Part shown: piece after piece, positions 1-13,100 of the stretch
Numbering within the stretch: the first letter of the stretch is position 1
How the letters are laid out: the number at the start of each line of letters is the position of its first letter
Assembly: GCF_902497555.1 (NCBI RefSeq)
Contig: NZ_CABVGP010000004.1
Location: 372,001-436,000, forward strand
DNA length: 64,000 nt
DNA from: Amycolatopsis camponoti
GTDB lineage: Bacteria; Actinomycetota; Actinomycetes; Mycobacteriales; Pseudonocardiaceae
Reading direction: 5' to 3'
Position numbers and translations under genes: made by a program
The notes under the pieces: generated by a model
What the model was told of the DNA's origin: nothing
The model's input: the letters and a program-made list of their open reading frames with translations, nothing else
The model's database searches: none

Positions 1-983
1 AGGAACGCGACGATCACGCCCGCGCGGATCTCGCCCGGCCGCGCCACGATCCGGCCCAGGATGTCCGCGGCTAGCAGCAGGCACGGTGCGAGGATCGCGG
101 TGTAGGGCAGCAGCCACCGGTGGTCGGGCCCGACCACGAACCGCACCGCGTGCGGGACGATCAGGCCGAGGAACACGATCGGCCCGGCGACGGCGACGGC
201 GGCGCCGGTCAGCAGGGTGATCGCCAGCGCGCCCCGCAGCCGCAGCGGGCCGAGCTTCCGGCCGAGCGCGATCGCGACGTCGTCACCGAGCGCGAGGCTG
301 TTCAACGCGGGGCCGCTCGCGATCGCCAGCACCACGCCGATGACGAGGAACGGCAGTACCTGCAGCAACGCGGTCGCGTCGACGCCGGAAAGCGAGCCGG
401 CCGACCAGAAGCGGTAGCGGTTGAGCGCTACCGGGTCCGACAGCACCATCGCGCTGGTGAACGAGGAGAGCAGCGCCGTGACGGCGGCCCCGGCGAGCGC
501 GAGCTTGACCGGGCTCGACCCGGCCCGCCCGCGCGTGCCGAGGTAGTAGACGACGGCCGTGGCGAGGAGCGCGCCGGCGAAGGCGAACCAGATGTAGCCG
601 TAGAGCGAGCTGATCCCCAGCACGGTGATCGAGAACACGATGGCGAACGCGGCCCCGGCGCTGACGCCCAGCAGGCCCGGGTCGGCTAGGGGGTTGCGGG
701 TGAGCGCCTGCATCACCGTGCCGGCCAGCCCGAGACCCGCGCCGACGAGGACCGCGAGGAGCGTCCGCGGCATCCGGACACTGTGGATGATCACCGCGTC
801 CGCGGAGCCGTCGTCGTGCCACAGCACCTGCCAGACGGCACCGAACGAGATCTCCTTGGAGCCCAGCCAGACGCTCAGCAGGCACAGGAGAACGAGGACA
901 CCGAGGGCGGCCAGGAGGCCGAGCGCGCGGCCCGTGTGTGGCGGGCGTCGCGTGAGAGCGATCCCTCCGGGGTCTGTTCGCAC
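1..983 (-). CDS. FecCD-family iron-siderophore ABC permease (3' end cut by window edge)
   Basis: Reading the minus strand from a GTG at 983 gives an unbroken frame of about 327 codons that runs off the left edge. It has many hydrophobic segments and FecCD hallmarks: VRMPRTLLAVLVGAGLGLAG, TRNPLADPGLLGVSAGAA and GPIVFLGLIVPHAVR. The family forms the membrane channel of ferric-siderophore importers. At about 340 residues for the family, only the last dozen or so residues are missing. GGAGG lies only 4 nt before the GTG, so the start is likely but not certain. It is divergent from the NRPS and shares its iron-box promoter region, so it probably imports the locus's own siderophore. Confidence 0.9.
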   Translation of the reverse strand, partial: MRTDPGGIALTRRPPHTGRALGLLAALGVLVLLCLLSVWLGSKEISFGAVWQVLWHDDGSADAVIIHSVRMPRTLLAVLVGAGLGLAGTVMQALTRNPLADPGLLGVSAGAAFAIVFSITVLGISSLYGYIWFAFAGALLATAVVYYLGTRGRAGSSPVKLALAGAAVTALLSSFTSAMVLSDPVALNRYRFWSAGSLSGVDATALLQVLPFLVIGVVLAIASGPALNSLALGDDVAIALGRKLGPLRLRGALAITLLTGAAVAVAGPIVFLGLIVPHAVRFVVGPDHRWLLPYTAILAPCLLLAADILGRIVARPGEIRAGVIVAF

Positions 984-1005
984 CGCACCTCCGACTGGTA
1001 CCCAT

Positions 1006-1024
1006 TTAGGTAAGGCTAACCGAT
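1006..1024. promoter_or_regulatory. Iron box (IdeR/DmdR-type) between FecCD permease and NRPS
   Basis: TTAGGTAAGGCTAACCGAT matches 16 of 19 positions of the actinobacterial iron box TTAGGTTAGGCTAACCTAA. It lies in the gap between two divergent genes (983 and 1119), so an iron-loaded repressor here could shut both. The match is seen directly; binding is inferred. Confidence 0.8.
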
Positions 1025-1055
1025 GGTACAGCAGTGCATTCTCACCCTCGGTTTG

Positions 1056-1070
1056 TTAGGTTGCCCTAAG
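1056..1070. promoter_or_regulatory. Second iron-box-like dyad before the NRPS
   Basis: TTAGGTTGCCCTAAG contains the inverted repeat TTAGG-N4-CCTAA. It is shorter than a full iron box but sits 32 bp after the first one and ahead of the GTG at 1119. It may extend the repressor site or cover the NRPS promoter. Confidence 0.55.
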
Positions 1071-1118
1071 TCCAAGCCCGGATCCGGGCATCTTGAGCAG
1101 CGGGAGGCTGGTCTACCG

Positions 1119-4100
1119 GTGAGCAACGGTGACGCTGTGCAGCAGGTGGCGGAGCTCGGATTCTGGCGTGACAGCCTCGCCTCGGCGCCGAAGGAGCTCC
1201 CGCTGCCGATCGACCGGCCGTACCCGGCTCGGGCGGTCCCGGCGCGGCTGACCCGGCCGCGGCCGGGTACCGATGAGCTGACGCTCCTCGCGGGTTTCGT
1301 CGTGCTGCTTTCCCGGTACGCGGGAACCGCCGACGTCGTCCTGGGCATCGGCTCGCTGGTGCCGCTGCGGGTCGATCTCGGTGGCTCGCCCGGGTTCGCG
1401 GACGTCGTCAAGCGGGTGCGTGACGCGCGTGAAGAGGCATTGGCCCACCGAGTGCCGTTCGACGACCTGGTCGCCGAAGTCGAGCCCGAGCCGGGGCGCG
1501 GGGGATCGGTGGTCGTCAACGTCGGCTTCGGCGCCGAGACCGACCTGCCCCTGGACGTGAACCTGGGTATCGACGGCGAAGAGCTGGTCGTCGACTACCG
1601 CGCCGACGTCCTCGACGAGTCCACAGTGGACCGCATGCTCGGGCACCTGGGCCACCTCCTGGCCGATGCCCGGAAGCGTCCACAGTGGCCGGTCGAACGC
1701 CTGGACCTGATGCCGGAGCCGGAACTGCGGCAGATCCTGCGCGAGTGGAACGACACCGATTTCGACGCGCCGCCGTCGACGCTGCCCGAGCTGTTCGCCG
1801 CCCGCGTCGCGGAAGCCCCGGACGCCGTGGCGCTCGTCTTCGAGGACGAGGAACTGACCTACGCCGAGCTGGACGCGCGCGCGAACCGGCTCGCCCACGT
1901 CCTGATCGGGCGCGGCGCCGGGCCGGAACGGGTGGTCGCGCTGGCCGTGCCGCGCTCCCTGGACATGGTCGTGGCCGAGCTGGCCGTGCTCAAGGCCGGC
2001 GCCGCCTACCTGCCGCTGGACCCGGACTACCCGGCCGAGCGGATCGCGTTCATGGTCGGTGACGCCCGCCCGGTGTGCGTGCTGACCACCGGCGAACTGG
2101 CGGAGCACTTCGAGAGTGCGGTCGTTCTCGAAGAGCTCGACCTCGACGCGGCGCCGGACACGGACCCCGCCGCGGCGATCGTCCCGGCGAACGCGGCCTA
2201 CGTCATCTACACCTCCGGCTCCACCGGCCGGCCCAAGGGCGTCGTCGTGTCCCACGCCGGGGTCGCGAAGCTCGTCGCGACGCAGTCCGAACGGTTCGGG
2301 GTGGGCCCGCACAGCCGGGTGCTGCAGTTCGCGTCGCCGAGCTTCGACGTCGCGTTCTGGGACCTGTGCCTCGGCCTGCTTTCCGGCGGGCGCCTGGTGA
2401 TCGTCCCCGCCGAGCGGCGCGTGCCCGGCCCCGAGCTGGCGGACTACGCGCACGCCAAGGGCGTCGACTTCATGATCCTGCCGCCCGCGCTCCTGGCCGA
2501 GTTCCCCGACGACTGCGACCTGCCGCGCGACAGCGTCCTGCTGGCCGGGACCGAGCGGGTGTCGCCGGAGCTGGTGCGCCGGTGGGCGCCGGGACGGCGG
2601 ATGTTCAACGCCTACGGCCCGACCGAAGCCACCACCAACTCGACGCTCGGGCTGTGCGACCCGGAGATCGCGCCCGGCTCGGCCGTGCCGATCGGCGTCC
2701 CGGACCCGGGCACCAGCGCGTACGTCCTCGACGCGTCGCTCGCGCCGGTCCCGGTCGGCGTCGTCGGCGAGCTGTACCTCGCCGGATCCGGCCTGGCCCG
2801 GGGATATCTGGGACGGCCGGGGCTGACGGCGGAACGGTTCGTGGCCGACCCCTCCGGCTCCGGCGGTCGCCTTTACCGCACCGGTGACCTGGTGAAGTGG
2901 CTGCCGGACGGCCGGCTCGTCTTCCTGGGCCGGGCCGACGACCAGGTGAAGATCCGCGGCTACCGCATCGAACTCGGCGAGATCGAATCGGTGCTCGCCG
3001 AGCACCCGCGCGTCGGCCAGTCGGTCGTCGTCGCGCAGGACGGTCAGCTCGTCGCCTACGCCGTGCCGGTCCCCGACCGGTCGGCCGAGCAGGGTCACGT
3101 CGCCGAGTGGCACGCCGTCCACGAGGAAATGCTCGCCGGGTCCACCGGCATCGAGGAGAACTTCGCCGGCTGGAACTCCAGCTACGACGGCTCCGACATC
3201 CCTCTCGCCGAGATGCGCGAGTGGCACGCGGCGACGATCGACCGGATCCGTTCGCTCAAGCCGAAGCGGGTCCTCGAAATCGGGGTCGGCAGCGGTTTGA
3301 TCCTCTCCCGGATCGCGCCGGACGCCGAGACGTACTGGGGCGTCGACCTGTCCGAGAGCGCGATCGAGAACGTCCGGCGCGAGGTCGCCGCGACGCCGTT
3401 CGCCGACCGCGTGCACCTCGCCGCCCGCCCCGCCCACGACCTCGGCGAGCTGCCGGCCGAGCCGTTCGACACGGTGATCATCAACTCCGTCGCGCAGTAC
3501 TTCCCGAGCGCGGACTACCTCGCCGAGGTCGTCCGGACCGCGGCGGGTCTCGTGCGACCCGGCGGCACGATCTTCCTCGGCGACATCCGCAACCTCCGCT
3601 CGCTGCGGGCGTTCCGCACCGCCGTCGAGCTGCGGCACGGCCGGGCCGACGTCGCGGCGGTCGACCAGGCCATCGCCCGCGAGGGCGAGCTGGTCCTGGA
3701 CCCGGACTTCTTCCCGGCCCTGGCCCGGGGCCTGGACGGCTTCGACGACGTCGACCTGTGGGTGAAGCGCGGCGAGGCGCACAACGAGCTGACCCGGCAC
3801 CGCTACGACGTCGTCCTCCGCAAGGCGCCGACGCCGGCCGCGGCCGCCGAACAGGTCGTGGCGTACGGCGATCTCGCCGCGGTGGAACGGTTCCTGGCCG
3901 CCGAGACGCCGGAACGGCTGCGCGTCACCGGGGTGCCGGACGCGCGCCTGTCCGGCGAGCTGGCGGCCGTGCGTGCGCTGGACGATGGGGACGCCGAGGC
4001 GGCACTGGCCGCCCTGGGCCGCCGCGACGGCGTCGACCCGGAAGCCCTGCACCGGCTCGGTGCGCGGGCCGGCTACCGGGTGGCGGTGACGTGGGCTCCC

Positions 4101-7100
4101 GAGGGCGGTGAGCTGGAAGCCGTCTTCTCGACGGGGGATGACGGTCCCGCTTACCGCCCCGGACGGCAGACCGGCACGCCGGCGTCGTACGCGAACAACC
4201 CGGCGGCCCGGCGGGAGACCGGCGCGCTGGTGGCTTCGCTGCGCGCGCACGTGCGAGACCGGCTGCCGTTGTACATGGTGCCGTCGGCGTTCGTCGTGCT
4301 GGACAAGCTGCCCGTGCTCGCTTCGGGCAAGCTCGACCGCAAGGCCCTGCCCAGCCCGGAACGGTTCGCCGCCGGGCCGGGCCGCGCGCCGCGCAACCCC
4401 GTCGAGCAGCTGCTGTGCGAGATGTTCGCCGACGTCCTCGGCGTGTCGCAGGCCGGCCCGGACGACGACTTCTTCGCCCTCGGCGGGCATTCGCTGCTGG
4501 CGACGCGGCTGATCCAGCGCATCCGCGCGGCGGTCGGCGCCGAGGTGCCGGTGCGGGCGGTGTTCGACGCGCCGACCCCGGCCGCGCTGGCTGACCTGCT
4601 GGCCGGGGCGGTGACCGGCACCGAGCGGCGTCCGCTCACCCGCGTCACCGAGCGGCCGGAGCGGCTGCCGCTGTCGTTCGCGCAGCAGCGGCTCTGGTTC
4701 CTGCACGGCCTCGAAGGCGGGTCGGCGACCTACAACGTCCCGCTCGTCATGCGGCTCGCGGGCGAGCTGGACGTCGAGGCGCTGCGGGCGGCCCTGCCCG
4801 ACGTCCTCGACCGGCACGAGGCGCTGCGGACCGTGTTCCCGACCGCCGAGGGCGTGCCGTACCAGCAGGTTCTGGCCGACGCCGAGGTCGAGCTGACCGT
4901 TCGCACGGTGTCCGATGTGGAATCCGAAGTGGACACGCTCGTCCGCGAGGTCTTCGACCTCGGCGCCGGCGTGCCGGTGCGGGCCACGCTGCTGACCGTC
5001 GACGCGCGCCGCCACGTGCTGGTCCTCGTCGTGCACCACATCGCCGCCGACGGCTGGTCGCTGGCCCCGCTCTGGCGCGACATCGCCACGGCCTACCGCG
5101 CCCGGCTGCGCGGGGAAGCTCCCGAGTGGACGCCGTTGCCGGTGCAGTACGCGGACTACACGCTCTGGCAGCGCGATCTCCTGGAGACGGAAGAGGCCGT
5201 CCAGCTCGGCTACTGGCGTACCGCGCTCGACGGCCTGCCCGAGCGCATCCCGCTCCCGCTCGACCGGCCGCACCCCGCGGTGTCGGCCTACCGCGGCGAG
5301 TTCTTCACCTTCACCTGGGACGCGGGTCTGCACGCCGGGCTGGCCGACCTGGCGCGCGCCTGCGGCGCCAGCCCGTTCATGGTCGTGCACGCGGGCCTGA
5401 CCGCGCTGCTGTCCCGGCTCGGCGGCGGCACGGACATCCCGATCGGCACCCCGATCGCCGGCCGGACCGACCCGGCGCTCGACGACCTCGTCGGCTTCTT
5501 CGTCAACACCCTGGTCCTGCGCGTGGACGCCGGCGGCGATCCGTCGTTCCGCGACCTCGTGGCGCGGGTGCGCGAACGCAGCCTCGACGCGTACGCCCAC
5601 CAGGACGTCCCGTTCGAGCGGCTCGTCGAAGCGCTGAACCCGGCGCGCTCGCTCGCGCACCACCCGCTGTTCCAGACCATGCTCGCCTGGCAGAACACGC
5701 CCGGCGCCGGCGTCGAACTGCCCGGGCTGACCGTCACCGAGCGGCCCGTCGGCACCGGCACGGCCAAGTTCGACCTCTGGTTTTCCTTCACCGAGCGTGC
5801 CGACGGCCTCCACGGCCAGGCCGAGTTCAACGCCGAGGTCTTCGACCACGCCACCGTGACCGGCCTGCTCGGCCGTCTCGAAAGTCTGCTGCGCCAGGTC
5901 GTCTCCGCACCGGATCGCCGGCTCGGCGGCCTCGACGTCCTCACCCCGGCGGAACGCGAGGCCCTGCCCGCGGTCTGGTCGGGCGCCGTCGAGGACGTCC
6001 CCGCGGTCACCGTGCCCGAGCTGTTCGCCGCCCAGGTCGCGCGGACGCCGGACGCGACGGCGCTCGTGTTCGAGGACGAAGAGCTGACCTACGCCGAGCT
6101 GGACGCCGTCTCGAACCGCCTCGCGCGCGTCCTCGCGGAGCGGGGTGCCGGCCCCGAGCGCGTCGTCGCCCTGGCCCTGCCGCGGTCGACGCACCTGGTC
6201 ACAGCCATCCTCGCGGTACTGAAGACGGGCGCGGCCTACCTGCCGCTCGACCCGGGCTACCCGGCGGAGCGCATCGCGTTCATGCTCGAAGACGCGGCTC
6301 CGGCGCTGGTCCTGGCGACCGGCGACGACCTGCCGCACGCGGTCCGCCCGGACGACCCGGAACTTCTCGACGGAGTCTCGGACGCCCCCCTTGACGTCGT
6401 GCTCCGGCCGGAGAACCCGGCGTACGTCATCTACACGTCCGGCTCGACCGGCCGCCCCAAGGGCGTCGTCGTGCCGCACGCGGGCATCGTCAACCGGCTG
6501 CTCTGGATGCAGGACGAGTACGGCCTGACCGGCGACGACCGCGTGCTGCAGAAGACGCCGTCCAGCTTCGACGTCTCCGTCTGGGAGTTCCTCTGGCCGC
6601 TGATCACCGGCGCCACCGAGGTCGTCGCCCGGCCGGACGGCCACAAGGACCCGGCCTACCTCGCCCGGCTGATCCGCGACCACGGGGTCACGACCGTCCA
6701 CTTCGTCCCGTCGATGCTCCAGGTGTTCCTGCAGGAGCCGGCCGCGGGGGAGTGCACGAGCCTGCGCCGGGTCCTGTGCAGCGGCGAAGCCCTGCCGGCC
6801 GACGCGGTGGTCCAGTTCGGCCAGGTCCTCGACGCCGAGCTGCACAACCTCTACGGCCCGACGGAAGCTTCGGTCGACGTCACCTCGTGGCGGACGTCCG
6901 CCGAAGACCCGGCTGTCCCGATCGGACGTCCGGTGTGGAACACCCGGACCTACATCCTCGACGCCGCCCTGCGGCCGGTGCCGCCGGGTACCGCCGGTGA
7001 GCTGTACCTCGCCGGTGTTCAGCTGGCCCGCGGCTACCTCGGCCGTCCCGGGCTGAGCGCGGAGCGGTTCGTCGCTTCGCCGTTCGAGCCGGGAACGCGG

Positions 7101-10100
7101 ATGTACCGCACCGGCGACCTCGCCCGCTTCCGCCCCGACGGCGTCCTCGAATTCCTGGGCCGCGGCGACGAGCAGATCAAGATCCGCGGCTTCCGCGTCG
7201 AGCCCGGCGAGATCGCCGCGACCCTCGCCACGCACGACGACGTCGCGCACGCCGTGGTCGTGGCGCGCGAGGACCGCCCGGGTGACGTCCGGCTGGTCGG
7301 GTACGTCATGCCCGCCGGCACGGCGAGCACGCCGGACGAAGAGACCGAGCAGGTCGGCGAGTGGCGCGAGCTGTACGACTCGATGTACTCGGCGGCCGAG
7401 GACGAGTTCGCCGGGTGGAACTCCAGCTACACCGGCGAGCCGATCCCGCGGGCGGAGATGCGGGAGTGGCGGGACGCGATCGTCACGCGGATCCGCGACC
7501 TGAACCCGCGGCGCGTCCTGGAACTCGGCGTCGGGACCGGCCTGCTGCTGACCGAGCTGGCCCCGGACTGCGAGTCCTACTGGGGCACGGACTTCTCCGC
7601 CGAGGTCATCGCTTCGCTGGGCCGCCGGGTCGAGGCCGACCCCGTGCTCGCCGATCGCGTCGAACTGCGCACCGGCGACGCCGCGGACCTGTCCGGCCTG
7701 CCGTCCGGATTCTTCGACACCATCGTGCTGAACTCCGTTGTCCAGTACTTCCCGAGCGGGACGTACTTGCTGGAGGTGCTGCGCGGGGCCCTCGAGCTAC
7801 TCGCTCCGGGCGGGTCGCTGTTCGTCGGCGACGTCCGCGACCTCCGCCAGGTCCGCGCCTTTCACACGGCGGTGGCCGAAGCGCGTGGGGGCGACGTCGA
7901 GCAGAACCTCCTGCGGGAGAAGGAACTCCTCGTCGCGCCCGAGTTCTTCGCCGGGCTCGACGAGGTCACCGCGGACATCCGGGTCAAGCGCGGCCGGGCG
8001 GTCAACGAGCTGACCCAGTACCGCTACGACGTGGTCCTGCGCCCCGGTTCGGCCGCGGTGCCCGACGTCCCGACGCTCGCGTGGGGTACCGATCTCTCCA
8101 CTGTGGACGAGGTTGCCGGTCCCAGCCGGATCGAACGCGTTCCGAACGGCCGCACCGCGCCGGGCGGGGTGAACCCCGAAGACTGGTACGCATTCGGTGA
8201 CGCGCACGGCTACCGCACGGTCGTCACCTGGTCCGCCGAGGGCGACGGCTCGGTCGACGTCCTCTTCACGACGGGCGACCCCGCCGGCGCGTTCCGGCCC
8301 GGCGCCGGCCCGCTGCTGTCCTACACCGGCAATCCCGGCCGCTTCCGCCGGATCAGCAGCCTGACCGCGGACCTGCGCACCCTCGCCGCCGACCGGCTGC
8401 CGGAGCACATGGTCCCGTCGGCGATCGTCGTCCTCGACAAGCTCCCGGTGACGGCGAACGGCAAGCTCGACCGCCGCGCCCTGCCGTCGCCCGACCCCAT
8501 CGCGCCGACGTCGGACCGCGAGCCGCGCACGCCCGCCGAACGGCAGCTGTGCGAGCTGTTCGCCGACGTCCTCGGCCTCCCGCGGGTCGGCCCGGACGAC
8601 AGTTTCTTCGCCCTCGGCGGCCATTCGCTGCTGGCGACCCGGCTGATCGCCCGCATCCGCACGACGCTGAACGCCGAGCTGGAAGTCCGGTCGGTCTTCG
8701 AGACACCCACCGCGGCGGGCCTCGCCGCGCTGGTCGGCGCCAGCACCGGGACCGCGCGGCCCGCGCTGGTCCCGAGGGACCGGCCCGCGCTCGTGCCGCT
8801 GTCCGGCGCGCAGCAGCGGCTGTGGTTCCTGCACCACCTCGAAGGCCCGTCGGCCACCTACAACGTCCCGCTGATCATGCGCCTCGAAGGCGAGGTCGAC
8901 GTCCCGGCGTTGCGCACCGCACTGTCCGATGTGGTCGCCCGGCACGAGGCGCTGCGGACCCGCTTCCCGCAGCACGACGGCGTTCCGTACCAGGACGTCC
9001 TCCCGGCCGGAGAGATCGACCTGCCCGTGCGGGACGTCACCGGCCTCGACACCGCGCTGACCGGGCTGGTCCGCGGCTCGTTCGACCTGGAACGTCACGC
9101 GCCGATGCGCGTCGAGCTGCTGCGCCTGGGCGAGCGTGAACACGTCCTGGCCCTGGTGTTCCACCACATCGCCTCCGACGGCTGGTCGATGGCCCCGCTC
9201 TGGCGTGACATCGCCACGGCCTACGCGGCCCGGCGCGCCGACGAGACTCCACAGTGGACGTCGCTGCCGGTGCAGTACGCGGACTACACGCTGTGGCAAC
9301 AGGATCTGCTCGGCGCGGAGGACGACCCGGACAGCGTGCTGAGCACCCAGCTGGACTACTGGCGCGACACCCTGGACGGCCTTCCCGACCGCATCGAGCT
9401 GCCCCTGGACCGCCCGCACCCGGCGACCGCGACCTTCCGCGGCGAACTGCACACCTTCACCTGGGACGCCGAGCTGCACGCCCGCCTGACCGAGCTGGCC
9501 CGGGAGTCCGGCGCGAGCGTGTTCATGGTCGTCCACGCGGCCCTCGCCGCCCTGCTCACCCGGCTGGGCGCGGGCACCGACGTCCCGATCGGCTCGCCCA
9601 TCGCCGGGCGAACCGACCAGGCCGTCGACGACCTCGTCGGCTTCTTCGTCAACACCCTGGTGCTGCGCGTCGACACCGGCGGCGAGCCGTCGTTCCGCGA
9701 CCTGGTGGCGCGCGTCCGCGACCGCAACCTCGACGCGTACGCCCACCAGGACGTCCCGTTCGAGCGCCTGGTCGAAGTGCTCAACCCGGTGCGGTCGCTG
9801 TCCTACCACCCGCTGTTCCAGGTGATGATCGCCGGCCAGAACACCACCCGCGCCGACGTCACCCTGCCCGGCCTGACCGTCACCGAGATCCCGGTGACCA
9901 CCGGGACGTCGAAGTTCGACCTGGCGATCTCCCTGACCGAGCGCGACGCCGGGATCGCCGGTGTCCTGGAGTTCAACGCCGACGTCTTCGACCACCCGGG
10001 CGCCGACGCGATCCTGCGCCGCCTGGAAGTGCTGCTGCGCGCGGCGCTGTCCGAGCCGGACCGCCCGGTCGGCGCCCTGGACCTCCTCGACGGGGATGAG

Positions 10101-13100
10101 CGCGACCGCGTCCTCAACGAGTGGGCCGGCTCGCTCGACCCCGCGGGGACCGAAACGTTCCCCGGGTTGTTCGCCCGCCGCGTCGCCGAGGCGCCGGACG
10201 CGATCGCGCTGGTCTTCGAGGACGTCGAGCTGACGTATGCCGAGGTGAACGCCCGCGCCAACCGGCTCGCACACCGGCTCCTCGAACGCGGCGCCGGGCC
10301 GGAGCGGGTCGTCGCGCTGGCCGTGCCACGGTCGATCGAGATGATCGTGGCGGAGCTGGCCGTCCTCAAGGCCGGTGCCGCGTACCTGCCGATCGACGTC
10401 GACTACCCCGGCGACCGGATCACCTACATGGTCGAGGACGCCCGCCCGGTCTGCGTCGTGACGACCCGCGAGATCGACGCGAAACTGCCCGCGGGTGTCC
10501 CTCGCGTGCTCCTCGACGACGCGGCCCTCGACAGGATGTCCACAGAGGATCCGGCCGTCGGGGTGCGGCCGGAGAACGCGGCCTACGTGATCTACACATC
10601 CGGTTCGTCCGGACGGCCGAAGGGTGTCGTCCTCCAGCACTCGGGTGTCGCGAAGCTCGTCGCCACCCAGGTCGAGCGGTTCGGTATCGGCCCGCACAGC
10701 CGGGTGCTGCAGTTCGCGTCACCGAGCTTCGACGTCGCGTTCTGGGACCTGTGCCTCGGCCTGCTGTCCGGCGGACGGCTCGTCGTGGTCCCGGCCGAGC
10801 GCCGGGTCGCCGGGCCCGCGCTGACCGAGTACGCGCACCAGCACGCGGTGGACTTCATGATCCTCCCGCCCGCTTTGCTCGACGCCATGCCGGCGGACTG
10901 CGATCTCCCGCGCGACAGCGTCCTGCTTGCCGGCACGGAGCGCGTCTCGCCCGAACTCGTCAAAAGGTGGGCGCCGGGCCGCCGGATGTTCAACGCCTAC
11001 GGCCCGACCGAGGCGACCACCAACTCGACACTCGGCGAGAGCGACCCCGTCGAGCTGGCGGACGCGACCGTCGTCCCGATCGGCATCCCCGACCCGGGCA
11101 CCCGCGCGTACGTGCTCGACGCCGGGCTGCGGCCCGTCCCGCCGGGCGTGGTGGGGGAGCTCTACCTCGCCGGGTCCGGTCTGGCGCGTGGCTACCTCGG
11201 GCGCGCCGCGCTGACGTCGGAGCGGTTCGTGGCCGACCCGTTCGGTTCGGGCGGACGGCTCTACCGCACCGGTGACCTGGTGAAATGGCGGCCGGACGGG
11301 CGGCTCGTGTTCCTGGGCCGCGCGGACGACCAGGTCAAGATCCGCGGCTACCGCATCGAACCGGGCGAGATCGAAGCCGTGCTCACCGAGCACCCGGCCG
11401 TCGGGCAGTCCGTCGTCCTCGCGCGGGACGGCCGGCTCATCGCCTACGCCGTCCCGGCGGCCGGCCGCGACGAAGAGGCCGAGCTGGACCACGTCGGTGA
11501 GTGGCGCGAGCTGCACGAGAACGTCTTCACCGAAGCGGCGACCGGCGGGTTGGAGGAGAACTTCACCGGCTGGAACTCCAGCTACGACGGCACCGAGATC
11601 CCCCTCGGCGAGATGCGCGAGTGGCACGCGGCGACGATCGACCGGATCCGCTCGCTCAAGCCGAAGCGGGTCCTCGAAATCGGCGTCGGCAGCGGTTTGA
11701 TCCTCTCCAGGATCGCGCCGGACGCCGAAGAGTACTGGGGCGTCGACCTGTCCGAGAAGGCGATCGCCAACCTCCGCCGGGAACTCGCGGCGACGTCGTT
11801 CGCGGACAAGGTCCACGTGGCGGCCCGCCCCGCGCACGATCTCGGCGACCTCCCGGACGAGCCGTTCGACACGGTGATCATCAACTCCGTCGCCCAGTAC
11901 TTCCCGAGCGTGGACTACCTCGCCGAGGTCATCCGGACGGTGACTGCCCATGTCCGGCCGGGCGGGGTGATCTTCCTCGGCGACATCCGGAACCTGCGCT
12001 CGCTGCGGGCGTTCCGGACGGCGACCGAGCTGCGGCACGGTCGCCGGAGCGCGGCCGCGGTCGACCAGGCCATCGCGCGCGAAGGCGAACTCGTGCTGGA
12101 CCCGGACTTCTTCGGCGCGCTGGCCCGGGAGCTGGACGGCTTCGACGACGTCGACCTCCGGATGAAGCGGGGGCACGCGCACAACGAGCTGACCCGGCAC
12201 CGCTACGACGTCGTCCTGCGGAAGGCTCCGAAGCCGGAGCCGGTCGAGGAAACCGTCGTTGCGTTCACCACACTCGACGAGCTGGAGCGGCTGCTGGCCG
12301 AACGCCCGGCGCGGCTGCGGGTCACGGGGGTGCCGGACGCACGGCTGTCCGGTGAGCTGGCCGCGGTCGCCGCGCTCGCCGAAGGCGACGCCGATGCGGC
12401 ACTGTCCGCTTTGGACGCCGAGCCGTCCGGAGTGGACATCGAGAAGCTGCGGGATCTCGGTTACCGCGTCTACGCGGCACCGGCGCGGCAAGGCATGCTC
12501 GAAGTCGTCTTCACCACCGGCGAGCCGACGCGCATCCATCGCGCCCGTCCGGTGCGCGCCGCCCTGGCCACGCTGGGCAACCACCCGGCCGGGCAGCGGG
12601 ACACCAGCGCCCTGGTTTCGGCGCTGCGGGCGCACGTCCGCGACCGGCTGCCGCAGTACATGGTGCCGTCGGCGTTCGTCGTCTTGGATCGGCTGCCGCT
12701 GCTCGCCTCGGGCAAGCTCGACCGCCGTGCGCTGCCGAGCCCGGACCAGCAGACGGTCGCGGCCGGCCGGGCGCCGCGGACGCCGGTCGAGGAAGTCCTC
12801 TGCGGACTGTTCGCCGAGGTCCTGGACACCGCCTCGATCGGTGTCGACGATGACTTCTTCGCCCTGGGCGGGCATTCGCTGATGGCGACGCGGCTGGTCG
12901 CGCGGCTGCGCGCGGTGTTCGGCGTCGAGCTGCAGGTGCGGTCGGTGTTCGAAACCCCGACGGTCGCGGGCCTGGCCACCCTGCTGTCCACTTCGGACTC
13001 CTCAGCCGCTCGGCCCGCACTGGAGCGCGCCGAGCCGCGGCCGGAGGTGCTGCCGCTGTCGTTCGCCCAGCAGCGGCTGTGGTTCCTCCACCGTCTGGAG

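Noticed and set aside
1023..1118. Upstream ATG at 1023 as NRPS start
   Set aside because: It would place an iron box inside the coding region and adds a stretch without similarity to C domains. The GTG at 1119 has a good ribosome site.
1113..7250. Very long open frames on the strand opposite the NRPS (also near 7.8-12.9 and 13.0-19.2 kb)
   Set aside because: They are side effects of extreme third-position GC in the NRPS. Their translations are low-complexity Arg/Gly/Asp-rich sequences without domains, and the NRPS frame has all expected motifs.
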